Positions 10,075-18,002 of a stretch of 64,000 bases of DNA are shown one piece after another (within the stretch, counting starts at the first letter, position 1; each line of letters starts with the position of its first letter). The notes under the pieces are model-generated. The model ran no database searches, was not told where the DNA came from, and worked only from the letters and a program-made list of their open reading frames with translations. Source of the stretch: a virus; IMG/VR virus record IMGVR_UViG_3300031787_010241, positions 1 to 64,000 of that record; one strand, 5' to 3'. The position numbers and the translations under genes were made by a program.

Positions 10075-10537
10075 GGACCTATACGGAAAAAAAGTACCAT
10101 TACCTGAAGATGTTCTAACTTATTTAGAGCAGTGTAAAGAGGCCGCGATTGGGGCCGATGACTCAACCGAAGGTTTCAAGAGAAATCAAGAATTGAGAGA
10201 TAGTAGAGAAGTGACCTACCAACAATTGAAAAGAATGAAAAATTTCTTTGATAACTTTAACGGACATGAGAACGAACTTCCATTTATATTAAATGGCGGT
10301 CATTATGTTAAAGGTTGGGTGGATAACACATTAGGGTCCATGAGAGATGGGATTGAACTTGGTAAAGAAGTTAAATCAGAAGTATTACCAAACCAATACA
10401 ATCAAGAATATGAACAGGATGATTTATCCGCAATGAATAGACCCTCACAATCACATAGACGAGTGGTAGATAATTATAATGTAGAAATAACTGAAAGCCT
10501 GAAAAGGATAAACGAATTAATTAAAAAAATAATTTAA
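10067..10537 (+). CDS. Hypothetical helical protein (GTG start)
   Basis: 156 residues. The start is a GTG at 10067 that overlaps the upstream stop (TAA at 10072-10074) by 8 bases; no ATG serves the N-terminal part. The protein is helical and charged, with VTYQQLKRMKNFFDNF near the centre, NGGHYVKGWVDNTLGSMRDG after it, and a C-terminal amphipathic helix ending in LKRINELIKKII. No family recognised. The tight overlap with both neighbours points to translational coupling in a structural-type operon. Confidence 0.7.
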   Translation: MNKDLYGKKVPLPEDVLTYLEQCKEAAIGADDSTEGFKRNQELRDSREVTYQQLKRMKNFFDNFNGHENELPFILNGGHYVKGWVDNTLGSMRDGIELGKEVKSEVLPNQYNQEYEQDDLSAMNRPSQSHRRVVDNYNVEITESLKRINELIKKII

Positions 10538-10538
10538 T

Positions 10539-10835
10539 ATGCCAGCAAGAGAGCCATTAAATTTTGACCAACCAAGCAATGAATTATCACAAATTGCCGA
10601 TTTGGAAAGAAAAAAATTATTACCCAAAAATGATTATACAAGAACCGCAAATGAATATTCTGCGGTAAATAAGGACGCTATCGCCGATGGTGATTTGTTA
10701 GGTAAGGGTACCGGAGACTTTTTAGATGTTTATAATCAATCCGCAGGTGCGATACAAGACATCATTGAAAGGAGGGCCGAGATTACTTTTAATGAATATA
10801 AAGCCAATAATCCTTATACTACTCCATCGGCGTAA
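10539..10835 (+). CDS. Small hypothetical protein
   Basis: 98 residues, starting 1 base after the upstream stop and sharing one base with the next gene (TAATG junction at 10833-10837). Polar and acidic, no hydrophobic segment, no recognisable motif. The Gly-rich middle (LLGKGTGDFLDVYNQSAG) and the tail are unremarkable. The position in a tightly packed operon supports it being real; function unknown. Confidence 0.7.
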   Translation: MPAREPLNFDQPSNELSQIADLERKKLLPKNDYTRTANEYSAVNKDAIADGDLLGKGTGDFLDVYNQSAGAIQDIIERRAEITFNEYKANNPYTTPSA

Positions 10836-11230
10836 TGAAACTTTACAACATCGCTAAATCACTTATTTTGGAAGTAGCCTCAATTGATGCTATTGTTGAT
10901 GCCATTAAGAAAAGGCAAAAAGTGGTGATTTATTATGATGGGGATGAACCAGGTGGTAGAGGATTAAGACAAATAGAACCTGTTTGTTTTGGTTACAGTA
11001 AGGCGGATAACCCTGTTTTACGAGCTTGGGATGAAGAAGGGTCCTCACATACAGGATACAAGGGGGAGCAACCCTTACCAGGGTGGAGACTTTTCAGAGT
11101 TGATAAAATACTTTCTTTCAAACAAATGGGGGAAAAGTTTTCAACTGTGAGACCCGGATATAACACCACAGGAGATAAAGGTATGGTTAAGGTAATTATA
11201 AACGCAAGATACGACCAAGAACCAATTTAA
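10835..11230 (+). CDS. Stand-alone WYL-domain-like protein
   Basis: 131 residues. After a short helix (MKLYNIAKSLILEVAS) the chain matches the shape of a WYL domain: an AI-x2-R-x-KVVIYYDG strand pair (about 21-36), IEPVCFGYSK (about 47-56), a Trp-containing strand and the characteristic FRVDKILSFK ending (about 87-96). WYL domains are small beta-barrel ligand-sensing modules, usually fused to a helix-turn-helix; here no DNA-binding domain is present. The N-terminal helix ends in Ile-Leu-Glu, resembling a prohead-protease site, so packaging in the head is conceivable. WYL assignment is by eye. Confidence 0.65.
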   Translation: MKLYNIAKSLILEVASIDAIVDAIKKRQKVVIYYDGDEPGGRGLRQIEPVCFGYSKADNPVLRAWDEEGSSHTGYKGEQPLPGWRLFRVDKILSFKQMGEKFSTVRPGYNTTGDKGMVKVIINARYDQEPI

Positions 11231-11241
11231 TTGTTATTGAT

Positions 11242-11829
11242 ATGACTAACGAAAACGAACTGTTACAAAAATTGATGATTTCTAAAAAAATCATGGATAG
11301 ACACAATGAAATCCCAAGAAGCCATAGTGAAGGTCAAACACTTTCAGCTCCTATGGTAGAATCATTTTCACCTATTCAAGCAAGTTATAACATTCCCCAA
11401 GAAATAGTACAGGAAAATGTTGCAGCAAAAATACCACAATATAATAATTCGCAAGACAGAATTATGTCCTCTAAATTACCTGATGCTATCAAACAATTGA
11501 TGATTGAACATCCAATAGCTCAACCGAATGCAATGGCAGGTCCAACTCTATCTAGTGAGTTGGTAGAAAAGGCGGCAAGATTAATGAATAGTAACAATGG
11601 TTATGTTCAAGAAAGTCATACAAAAAAACAAACAACTCAAAAAAGTCAAACACAACCATCAATAGATGATAAAAATTTAAAAGAGTTGTTAAAGGAAGTT
11701 GTTCGTGAAGTATTGGCCGAAAATGGAATGATAACCGAATCAGTTTCAAAAACTAATGATGTATTTTCATTTAAAGTCGGAAAACACGTATTCGAAGGTA
11801 AGGTCACGAAAGTAAAAAAGATACAGTAA
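11242..11829 (+). CDS. Hypothetical structural-type protein
   Basis: 195 residues. Long Gln/Asn/Ser-rich, probably disordered N-terminal half, then an amphipathic helix (KELLKEVVREVLAENG at about 149-164) and a C-terminal beta segment (FSFKVGKHVFEGKVTKVKKI). The helix belongs to the same pattern (L-x2-[IV][IV]K-x-VL-x-E) seen at the N-termini of several other small proteins in this window, but here it is internal. Last gene before the glycan island. No named family. Confidence 0.65.
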   Translation: MTNENELLQKLMISKKIMDRHNEIPRSHSEGQTLSAPMVESFSPIQASYNIPQEIVQENVAAKIPQYNNSQDRIMSSKLPDAIKQLMIEHPIAQPNAMAGPTLSSELVEKAARLMNSNNGYVQESHTKKQTTQKSQTQPSIDDKNLKELLKEVVREVLAENGMITESVSKTNDVFSFKVGKHVFEGKVTKVKKIQ

Positions 11830-11832
11830 AAT

Positions 11833-12414
11833 ATGGAAAATAGTTACAAAGATTTATCTATGAAACATCAGTTTATAACTGATAAATTAAGTTGGCAGGG
11901 AGATTACAATGTTAATGCCCATACCTATTCAGTAATTTATGATAGACTATTTGCACCTTTTAAACACAAACCAATAAATTTTTTAGAAATTGGAGTTTAT
12001 TTGGGGGGGAATATTGCAATTTGTTCTGAATATTTTGAAAATATTAATCATTATGGAATAGATATTGTAGACAATTTAAAGATAGATAAAAATTTATTCT
12101 CTTTTTATTTTGGGAGTTTCGATGACCCAAATATAATATCACAAGTGTCCGAAAGAAAATATGACATTATTTTAGAGGACGCCTCTCATATATTAGAACA
12201 TCAAATGGAGGCGATAAAAATTTACCTTCCTCTTTTAAATGAGGGAGGAATAATGATAATTGAAGATATCCAAGACCCGTCATTTATAGGTTCAATATAT
12301 AGTGTTATCGATATGCAAAAATATTTTGTATATACAATTGATTTAAGAGTTAACAAAAATAGATGGGATGATTTAATTGTGGTGATTGAACACAGAAGTG
12401 AAAAGTACAGGTAG
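11833..12414 (+). CDS. Class I SAM-dependent methyltransferase-like protein
   Basis: 193 residues. The SAM-binding motif I reads FLEIGVYLGGNI (about 50-61), followed by YGIDIVDN (motif II acidic position) and IILEDASHILEHQM, a DASH segment typical of methyltransferases of the cephalosporin-hydroxylase/macrocin type. GGIMIIEDIQD is the usual following strand. A likely role is O-methylation of a sugar or polyketide-like acceptor, here probably a glycan. It starts 3 bases after the previous gene and is followed by a strong terminator, so it closes the first forward block while opening the glycan island. Confidence 0.8.
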   Translation: MENSYKDLSMKHQFITDKLSWQGDYNVNAHTYSVIYDRLFAPFKHKPINFLEIGVYLGGNIAICSEYFENINHYGIDIVDNLKIDKNLFSFYFGSFDDPNIISQVSERKYDIILEDASHILEHQMEAIKIYLPLLNEGGIMIIEDIQDPSFIGSIYSVIDMQKYFVYTIDLRVNKNRWDDLIVVIEHRSEKYR

Positions 12415-12427
12415 AGTTATTTAAACC

Positions 12428-12456
12428 AACCCCTCCAAGTGAGGGGTTTTTATTTT
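12428..12456 (+). terminator. Intrinsic terminator
   Basis: An 8-bp stem (AACCCCTC/GAGGGGTT) with a 5-base loop and a T-rich tail, 13 bases after the methyltransferase gene. The following 55 bases before 12512 are A+T-rich and may hold a promoter (a TATATTTT segment is present), but no clear consensus is seen. Confidence 0.85.
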
Positions 12457-12511
12457 ACCATCGTTGATATTATGTGATTTTTAACTTATATTTTCCTCAT
12501 ATAAAAAAATT

Positions 12512-13732
12512 ATGAGCGAAAAAATTAAAGTTTTAGTTCTCCCATCAGATAGAACCGGAGTTGGTAAATTTAGGTCAACAGACCCTCACGTATATCTTCA
12601 AAACATGTATTCGGATGAATTTCATGTGGATATTGATTACGAACCAAAAGTAGATGATATTAATTATTGGAAAAAGTATCAGATTGTCCATGTCCATAGA
12701 AACATTGGACACAATTATGACAATACACCTAACCTAATTAAATTTTTAAAGTCTTTAGGTGTTGTAGTAATTGTAGATTTGGATGACTATTGGTTACCAA
12801 CCATAGAACACCCAATTCATCATTTGATTGTTCAGAATAAAATTCATGAAAAAATCATGGCTAATTTACGTGAAGCAAGTTACGTAACTACGACCACTAC
12901 CGTATTCGCGGAAGAAATTAAAAAGTTGAATAAAAATGTCGAAATATTCCCAAATGCGATAGACCCTCAAGAGACTCAATTCAAACAAGTAACACCTGAA
13001 TCTGATAGAATTAGAGTTGGTTGGTTGGGTGGTTCATCCCATTTACATGATTTAGCATTGCTCGATGGATTTGTTCAAAAAAATGGGAAAGAGTTAAATG
13101 ATAAAATTCAATATGTTCTTTGTGGTTTTGACACTCGTGGAACAATGACCGAGATTAACAAAGAAACAGGAGAACAAAAACAACGTCCTATCTTACCTCA
13201 CGAAACTGTATGGGCTCGTTATGAAGAGATATTCACAGACAAGTATTCAATCATTAGTGAAGATTACAAAAAGTATCTAATGGAATTTACCGAAACCGAA
13301 TACAAATTAGAGATAAACCTACCGTATCAAAGAGTGTGGACCAAACCTGTTACAACTTACGCAATGAATTATTCAAAGTTGGACATATCTTTGGCACCAA
13401 TTAAAAACCATATCTTTAATCGAATGAAATCACAACTCAAAGTTATTGAAGCGGGGTTCTACAAAAAGGCATTGATTGCTTCTAACATTGGTCCATATAC
13501 CATAGATTTGAAACATAGTCTTAAGAATGGTGAGTTTGTTGATGGGAATGCCTTATTGGTTGATGAACACAAAAATCATAGCGATTGGTCAAAATACATT
13601 AAGAAATTGGTCAATAACCCAAACATGATTAAGGATATGGGTGAGCGTCTTTACGAGACAGTTAAAGATACATATGATTTAAGAAACGTTACAAAAACAA
13701 GAGCCGAGTGGTATAAAACTTTGGTAAAATGA
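12512..13732 (+). CDS. Glycosyltransferase (GT-B, family 4-like)
   Basis: 406 residues, normal length for a GT-B enzyme. The N-terminal Rossmann half starts KIKVLVLPSDRTGVGKFRS and contains IVHVHRNIG and VVVIVDLDDYW (DLDDYW at 89-94); the C-terminal half has IRVGWLGGSSHLHD and the donor-binding end LKVIEAGFYKKALIASNIGP, in which the Glu of the E-x7-type motif can be seen. The enzyme would transfer a sugar from an activated donor; donor and acceptor cannot be told. First gene after the terminator and stop-overlapping with the next gene (13729), so it heads an operon. Confidence 0.85.
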   Translation: MSEKIKVLVLPSDRTGVGKFRSTDPHVYLQNMYSDEFHVDIDYEPKVDDINYWKKYQIVHVHRNIGHNYDNTPNLIKFLKSLGVVVIVDLDDYWLPTIEHPIHHLIVQNKIHEKIMANLREASYVTTTTTVFAEEIKKLNKNVEIFPNAIDPQETQFKQVTPESDRIRVGWLGGSSHLHDLALLDGFVQKNGKELNDKIQYVLCGFDTRGTMTEINKETGEQKQRPILPHETVWARYEEIFTDKYSIISEDYKKYLMEFTETEYKLEINLPYQRVWTKPVTTYAMNYSKLDISLAPIKNHIFNRMKSQLKVIEAGFYKKALIASNIGPYTIDLKHSLKNGEFVDGNALLVDEHKNHSDWSKYIKKLVNNPNMIKDMGERLYETVKDTYDLRNVTKTRAEWYKTLVK

Positions 13733-14430
13733 TAAAAATACCTATCACAAAAATATTATTTATCGACATTGAGACCGTTGGATGTTGTCCTGACTTTAGT
13801 AGTTGCCAGTCATTTAGTCCAAAAATCGGAGACCAATTTTTAAAATATTTTGATTGGTTTCAAAAAAGGTTTCCAGAGGATGAAGGTTTGTCTCATGATG
13901 AGGTTTTTGAGAAAAGAACGTCTTTGGTTCCTGAATTTGCCAAAATAGTTTGTGTGAGTGTAGCCTTTGTAACTGATAAAGGTGAAACGAAGACCCAAAC
14001 TTTTTCAGGTGATGATGAAAAGGAATTATTAATGGGGGTACAAAAATTACTTGATAGGTGTGGCAAATTAGATTTTCACTTGTGTGGACATAATCTAAAG
14101 AATTTTGACATACCAATGTTGGCAAAAAGAATGATTATTAATAATCTACTACCCCCTTCAATCCTACCATCATATGATACCAAGCCTTGGGAAATTAAAG
14201 CAATAGACACAAAGGAGATTTGGCAATACGGAGCATATAGTTCAATAGGGTCATTAGATTTACTTTGTTCTTGTATGGATATACCAACACCAAAAGATGG
14301 TGAAATAAGTGGGGATAAGGTACATAATACCTACTGGATTGATAGAAAATTAAAAGAAATTAGTGAATATTGTGAACGTGATGTTCAAGTCTTAATTGAC
14401 ATAATAAAAAAATTAAAGGAATTAGAATGA
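13729..14430 (+). CDS. DnaQ-like 3'-5' exonuclease (PolB-associated type)
   Basis: 233 residues. All three exonuclease motifs are visible: Exo I FIDIET (D13, E15), Exo II HNLKNFDIPM (D127) and Exo III YCERDVQ (D218). The long spacer with CPDFSSC and the FDIPMLAKRM context fit the predicted PolB-like 3'-5' exonuclease family rather than a polymerase proofreading domain. Probable role: DNA end trimming or nucleotide scavenging during phage replication. It overlaps the glycosyltransferase stop by 4 bases (ATGA) and the dUTPase start by 4 bases, so all three are translationally coupled despite unrelated roles. Confidence 0.88.
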   Translation: MIKIPITKILFIDIETVGCCPDFSSCQSFSPKIGDQFLKYFDWFQKRFPEDEGLSHDEVFEKRTSLVPEFAKIVCVSVAFVTDKGETKTQTFSGDDEKELLMGVQKLLDRCGKLDFHLCGHNLKNFDIPMLAKRMIINNLLPPSILPSYDTKPWEIKAIDTKEIWQYGAYSSIGSLDLLCSCMDIPTPKDGEISGDKVHNTYWIDRKLKEISEYCERDVQVLIDIIKKLKELE

Positions 14431-15020
14431 ATACTGACTTAAATTCTTTGAAAGAACAAGCAGAGATGCTTAACAAATATTTGGATGAAAATTTTGATGA
14501 TGAAACATTCCAAATGATTTTAGACGAAACAGGATTAGATATAAAACAACTTGAGGATGAAATGACATCCTATGTCCCCAGATTAAATTTGAAATATAAA
14601 AAACTTCACCCTGATGCTGTAGAACCAAATTATAATTATCCATCTGATTCAGGTTTTGATTTATATGCCACTGAGACCGTCTATTTACCAATGTTTGGTA
14701 GAGCCTTGGTTCCAACAGGACTTTCTTTTGACATTAAAGATGGATATGAAATCCAAGTTCGTTCAAAGAGTGGTCTTGCAATCAATCAAGGTTTGTTTGT
14801 TATGAACTCTCCAGGTACTGTTGATAATGGTTATACGGGTGAAATTAAAGTTATTATTTTTAATTCAAATAATTTTGCTTATACCATAGAAAAAGGTACA
14901 AAGGTAGGTCAAGCGGTTCTTTGTCCTGTGGTAAATGGAAAGTGGATTGAGTTAGAGGAAACTATGGAAGAAATAAAAAAGGATAGAAACGAGAACGGTT
15001 TTGGTTCAACTGGAATATGA
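14427..15020 (+). CDS. dut: dUTP diphosphatase (dUTPase)
   Basis: 197 residues with all five trimeric dUTPase motifs: SDSGFDLYA (73-81), VRSKSGLA (111-118), GTVDNGYTGEI (130-140), KGTKVGQAVL (156-165) and R187 with GFGSTG (191-196). The enzyme hydrolyses dUTP to dUMP and pyrophosphate, keeping uracil out of phage DNA and feeding thymidylate synthesis. A 50-residue acidic helical extension precedes the core, which is longer than usual. It overlaps the upstream exonuclease and the downstream glycosyltransferase by 4 bases each. Confidence 0.95.
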   Translation: MNTDLNSLKEQAEMLNKYLDENFDDETFQMILDETGLDIKQLEDEMTSYVPRLNLKYKKLHPDAVEPNYNYPSDSGFDLYATETVYLPMFGRALVPTGLSFDIKDGYEIQVRSKSGLAINQGLFVMNSPGTVDNGYTGEIKVIIFNSNNFAYTIEKGTKVGQAVLCPVVNGKWIELEETMEEIKKDRNENGFGSTGI

Positions 15021-16435
15021 TTACAATAGGATATAGCACAAGAAAATCTAACCCACAATATACAGAGATTTTAAAAAAATCTTGTGGATTAAAAAATGTT
15101 GAGGTTATCGAAATCGTGAATGATGGGATAATGTCATTACCCCAAGCTTACAATAAAATCCTTAATGAGTCATCAAATGATATTGTTGTTTTGTGTCACG
15201 ATGATTTAGAATTTGATACCAATAATTGGGGTAGTAAGTTACTAAAACATTATAGTAAAAACCCCGAATTCGGGGTAATTGGTCTTGCCGGCTCAAAGTA
15301 TTTACCTGACTCGGGTAAATGGTGGGAGATACCTCAAACAATGTACGGAATTGTTAATCATAAAAACGAAGGTAAAAAATGGACCAGTACATATTCTAAA
15401 CACATAAATAACAATATTGAGGAAGTTGTTTTAATTGATGGGTTATTTATGACTTTGGATAAAACCAAAATCAAACATAGATTTGACGAGGAGTTCAAAG
15501 GGTTTCACTTTTATGATTTGTCTTTCTGTGTCCCAAATCACATGGATAATGTTAAGATAGGAATTGTTACTGATATTAGAGTTACTCACCTTTCTATCGG
15601 TATGACCAATCAATCTTGGGAGGATAACAGAGTATTCTTCTCTGAAAAATTCAAAGAAAATCTACCTTTGGATATTACCAATAATGGTATTTGTGAGACA
15701 TTCATATTTTGTCATGACCAAAATATAATTTTGGATTATGAGAATTCGGGTAAATTTAAAAATCTTAAAAAATACAGATATGTATTTTTAGGTAATGGTG
15801 ACACAGATAAAATAGAAAATAATTCTAATATTATAGTTGCCAGAAATTTACCTCACAACATCGAGGAGTATCCCAATATAAATGCTTATACAGGGTGGTA
15901 CGCTTTATGGAAAAATAATCTAATAACAACCCCATATGTAAATTTGTTTGAATACGATGTTATTCTTAATCCTAATTTGGAACAGACTATGGACAAGTTT
16001 ATGTATGATGGTCAAAAAATGATTGGATACATCCCATTCCCTTGTACCAACTACCATTTTATAGATAACAAAGATTGGGTTGAAGAGTTATTCAACGCTA
16101 TTAAACAGGTATATAAAATTGATTTGGAAAAAACAATAAGATTATATATCAAACAAAACCCAAAACTTGCTTGGTCAACCACAAGTAATTGTACTATGGA
16201 GGTTTCATTCTTTAATAACTATATGAAATGGTTTGAGCCGTTGGCTAATTTAATAAAACATTCCAAAACCGCAGGTCACGGACATGAAAGGTCTGTTACA
16301 TTTTATTGTCTGATGTTTAAACAACAACCAATTCTTACGCAAGGATTTATAAAACATCTCCAAATGAATTCTCACGGAACCCAAGACCATTACGTTGATT
16401 ATGATAAAAATATGAAGGAATTAGTCGAGAATTAG
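15017..16435 (+). CDS. Two-domain glycosyltransferase: GT2-like plus a second domain duplicated next door
   Basis: 472 residues. The N-terminal domain (about 1-225) is a GT-A enzyme of the StrF/Glyco_tranf_2_5 kind: ITIGYSTRKSNPQYTEIL, then IVVLCHDDLEF with the DD metal-binding acidic pair, and GVIGLAGSKYL. The C-terminal domain (about 226-472, starting ETFIFCHDQNIILDYENSGK) is closely similar to the whole of the next gene, including FLGNGDTDKIEN, WYALWKNNL and FEYDV. The latter domain may itself be a glycosyltransferase (FEYDV could be a D-x-D-like site). Acts presumably in the cytoplasm of the infected cell. Confidence 0.82.
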   Translation: MITIGYSTRKSNPQYTEILKKSCGLKNVEVIEIVNDGIMSLPQAYNKILNESSNDIVVLCHDDLEFDTNNWGSKLLKHYSKNPEFGVIGLAGSKYLPDSGKWWEIPQTMYGIVNHKNEGKKWTSTYSKHINNNIEEVVLIDGLFMTLDKTKIKHRFDEEFKGFHFYDLSFCVPNHMDNVKIGIVTDIRVTHLSIGMTNQSWEDNRVFFSEKFKENLPLDITNNGICETFIFCHDQNIILDYENSGKFKNLKKYRYVFLGNGDTDKIENNSNIIVARNLPHNIEEYPNINAYTGWYALWKNNLITTPYVNLFEYDVILNPNLEQTMDKFMYDGQKMIGYIPFPCTNYHFIDNKDWVEELFNAIKQVYKIDLEKTIRLYIKQNPKLAWSTTSNCTMEVSFFNNYMKWFEPLANLIKHSKTAGHGHERSVTFYCLMFKQQPILTQGFIKHLQMNSHGTQDHYVDYDKNMKELVEN

Positions 16436-16703
16436 TATTTATCGTAAAAGTACTTTTAATATGAGAATTCAATCATTTATTTTTTGTCATGACCAAAATC
16501 TAATATTAGAATTTTTATCTAATGGCAAATTTAACCATCTACCTAATTTAAAATTTGTTTTTTTAGGTACTGAATTACCTGTAGACCAAATTGAAAATTT
16601 AGAAAATGTCATTATATGTAGAAATTTACCCATCAACATAGAAATATATCCTAAATTTACCTCATTCACCGGATGGTACGCTTTATGGAAAAATAATCTA
16701 ATA
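15896..16703 (+). repeat. Direct repeat marking a domain duplication (15896-15925 and 16674-16703)
   Basis: The two outer 30-base segments are identical and lie in the same frame at the same place in the duplicated domain. They show that the C-terminal domain of the 472-residue gene and the following 239-residue gene share a recent ancestor. Confidence 0.9.
16436..16442 (+). promoter_or_regulatory. TATTTAT element directly after a stop codon
   Basis: Begins immediately after the TAG of the preceding gene and 18 bases before the ATG at 16461, so transcription could restart inside the glycan island. Confidence 0.4.
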
Positions 16704-17180
16704 GACGCGGATTATGTAAATTTATTTGAATATGATATAGAAGTTGCAGGACATTTCTTACCTCATCTTCAAACTACATTAGAAAATAAACCTGATTTTA
16801 TTGGATATCGAGCCCTCCATGTTTCAATGTATTTTATAAACGACTCTACATGGATTGGCGAATTATTAATACCTGCAATAAAGAAACATTATGATATTGA
16901 TATTCCTGAATTAGTTGAAAATTGGAAAATAATTGGTGATGGTCATTGGAGTTCGGGAAGTAATTCTACAATTTCAGTAGAAAGTTTTTATGAATACATG
17001 TCTTGGTTTGAAATATTAATAGATGAGATTAAATACACTTGGAATAGTGGTCATGCTTTTGAAAGGTCAATTAGTTTTTTCAACTTTATTAAATTGAAAA
17101 AAATACTATACTTATCAGGATTAATACAACATCACCAAAATTGGTCTCACAATAGACACATGACTTGGCCAACTAGTTAA
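16461..17180 (+). CDS. Glycosyltransferase-like protein, paralogue of the preceding C-terminal domain
   Basis: 239 residues, matching residues 226-472 of the preceding protein along its length: SFIFCHDQNLILEFLSNGKF, CRNLPINIEIYP, GWYALWKNNL, VNLFEYDIE and GHAFERSISFF. No named family is certain; the FEYDIE acidic pair and the setting suggest sugar transfer. Free-standing copy of what is a fusion partner next door, so the two may act on the same glycan. Confidence 0.75.
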   Translation: MRIQSFIFCHDQNLILEFLSNGKFNHLPNLKFVFLGTELPVDQIENLENVIICRNLPINIEIYPKFTSFTGWYALWKNNLIDADYVNLFEYDIEVAGHFLPHLQTTLENKPDFIGYRALHVSMYFINDSTWIGELLIPAIKKHYDIDIPELVENWKIIGDGHWSSGSNSTISVESFYEYMSWFEILIDEIKYTWNSGHAFERSISFFNFIKLKKILYLSGLIQHHQNWSHNRHMTWPTS

Positions 17181-17188
17181 ATATTACT

Positions 17189-17998
17189 ATGAATAAAATA
17201 GCAATTGTAACTCTATCTCGAGGATATGGAGGATTATCGGACTATAATAGTTTGATAGAAAGAAATAATTCAATATATGAAAACATTGTCAAAAATTCAA
17301 AATATAACTTTGACAATATAATTTTTCACGAGGGGAATATTTCAGTAGACCATCAAAACTATATAAAAGTTTTGAGTAAAATCGAACTGACTTTCGTTGA
17401 CGTAAAAAGCAGTAACAGTAAAAATGGGTTCAACGACTCAAATGTTAAAACTGAATCTGAATTTTGTCACTCCACACCAGAATCAGGTTGGTTTCCTTTA
17501 GGGTATAAACATATGTGTCATTTTTGGGCGATAGATTTTTTTGATTATTTAGATGGATATGATTATATTATTAGGATAGATGAGGATTGTGTTGTACACA
17601 GGTTTAACCAAGATTATATACAACAACTTAAAGACGGAAAAAAAGTTTTCCTATCCCCACTTTTTCAAGGAAAAGATGAATCGTATGTTACGGTTGGATT
17701 GGAAAACTTATGGAGTAAGTTTTTAACCGATAATTCTATTATAGTTGATAAAAAATTTGATGACATAAAGTGCCCATATACAAACTTTACTTGTTTAAAC
17801 CTCAAATATTTTAAAGAAAATATCATGGTTCAAAAATTCTTACAATGTGTAAATGATTCTAATTGTATATACATAAACCGATGGGGTGATTTACCTATTT
17901 GGGGATTGGTTTTATCTTCATTTGTTGATGAGAGCTTATTTGGTTCGGCAAACGGAATTGGTTATTATCACCATAGTCACAGGTCACAGGTTAATTAA
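17189..17998 (+). CDS. Putative glycosyltransferase, GT15 (alpha-mannosyltransferase)-like
   Basis: 269 residues. A GT-A fold is suggested by IAIVTLSRGYGG at the start and by YDYIIRIDEDCVVH, an acidic D-x-D type site. The later segment CIYINRWGDLPIWGLVLSSF resembles the ERWGDAPVH region of Kre2/Mnt1-type (GT15) mannosyltransferases. No membrane segment is present, unlike the eukaryotic enzymes. Donor could be GDP-mannose, which is also the substrate of the dehydratase encoded downstream, but that link is inference. Confidence 0.7.
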   Translation: MNKIAIVTLSRGYGGLSDYNSLIERNNSIYENIVKNSKYNFDNIIFHEGNISVDHQNYIKVLSKIELTFVDVKSSNSKNGFNDSNVKTESEFCHSTPESGWFPLGYKHMCHFWAIDFFDYLDGYDYIIRIDEDCVVHRFNQDYIQQLKDGKKVFLSPLFQGKDESYVTVGLENLWSKFLTDNSIIVDKKFDDIKCPYTNFTCLNLKYFKENIMVQKFLQCVNDSNCIYINRWGDLPIWGLVLSSFVDESLFGSANGIGYYHHSHRSQVN

Positions 17999-18002
17999 AT
18001 AT

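Noticed and set aside
10061-10080. Frameshift joining the genes at 9232 and 10067
   Set aside because: A GTG start with an 8-base overlap explains the junction, and each protein reads as complete.
17886-18002. N-terminal extension of the glycosyltransferase at 18003 into the preceding gene
   Set aside because: It would overlap the upstream gene by over 100 bases in another frame, and the ATG at 18003 starts exactly at the expected first strand.
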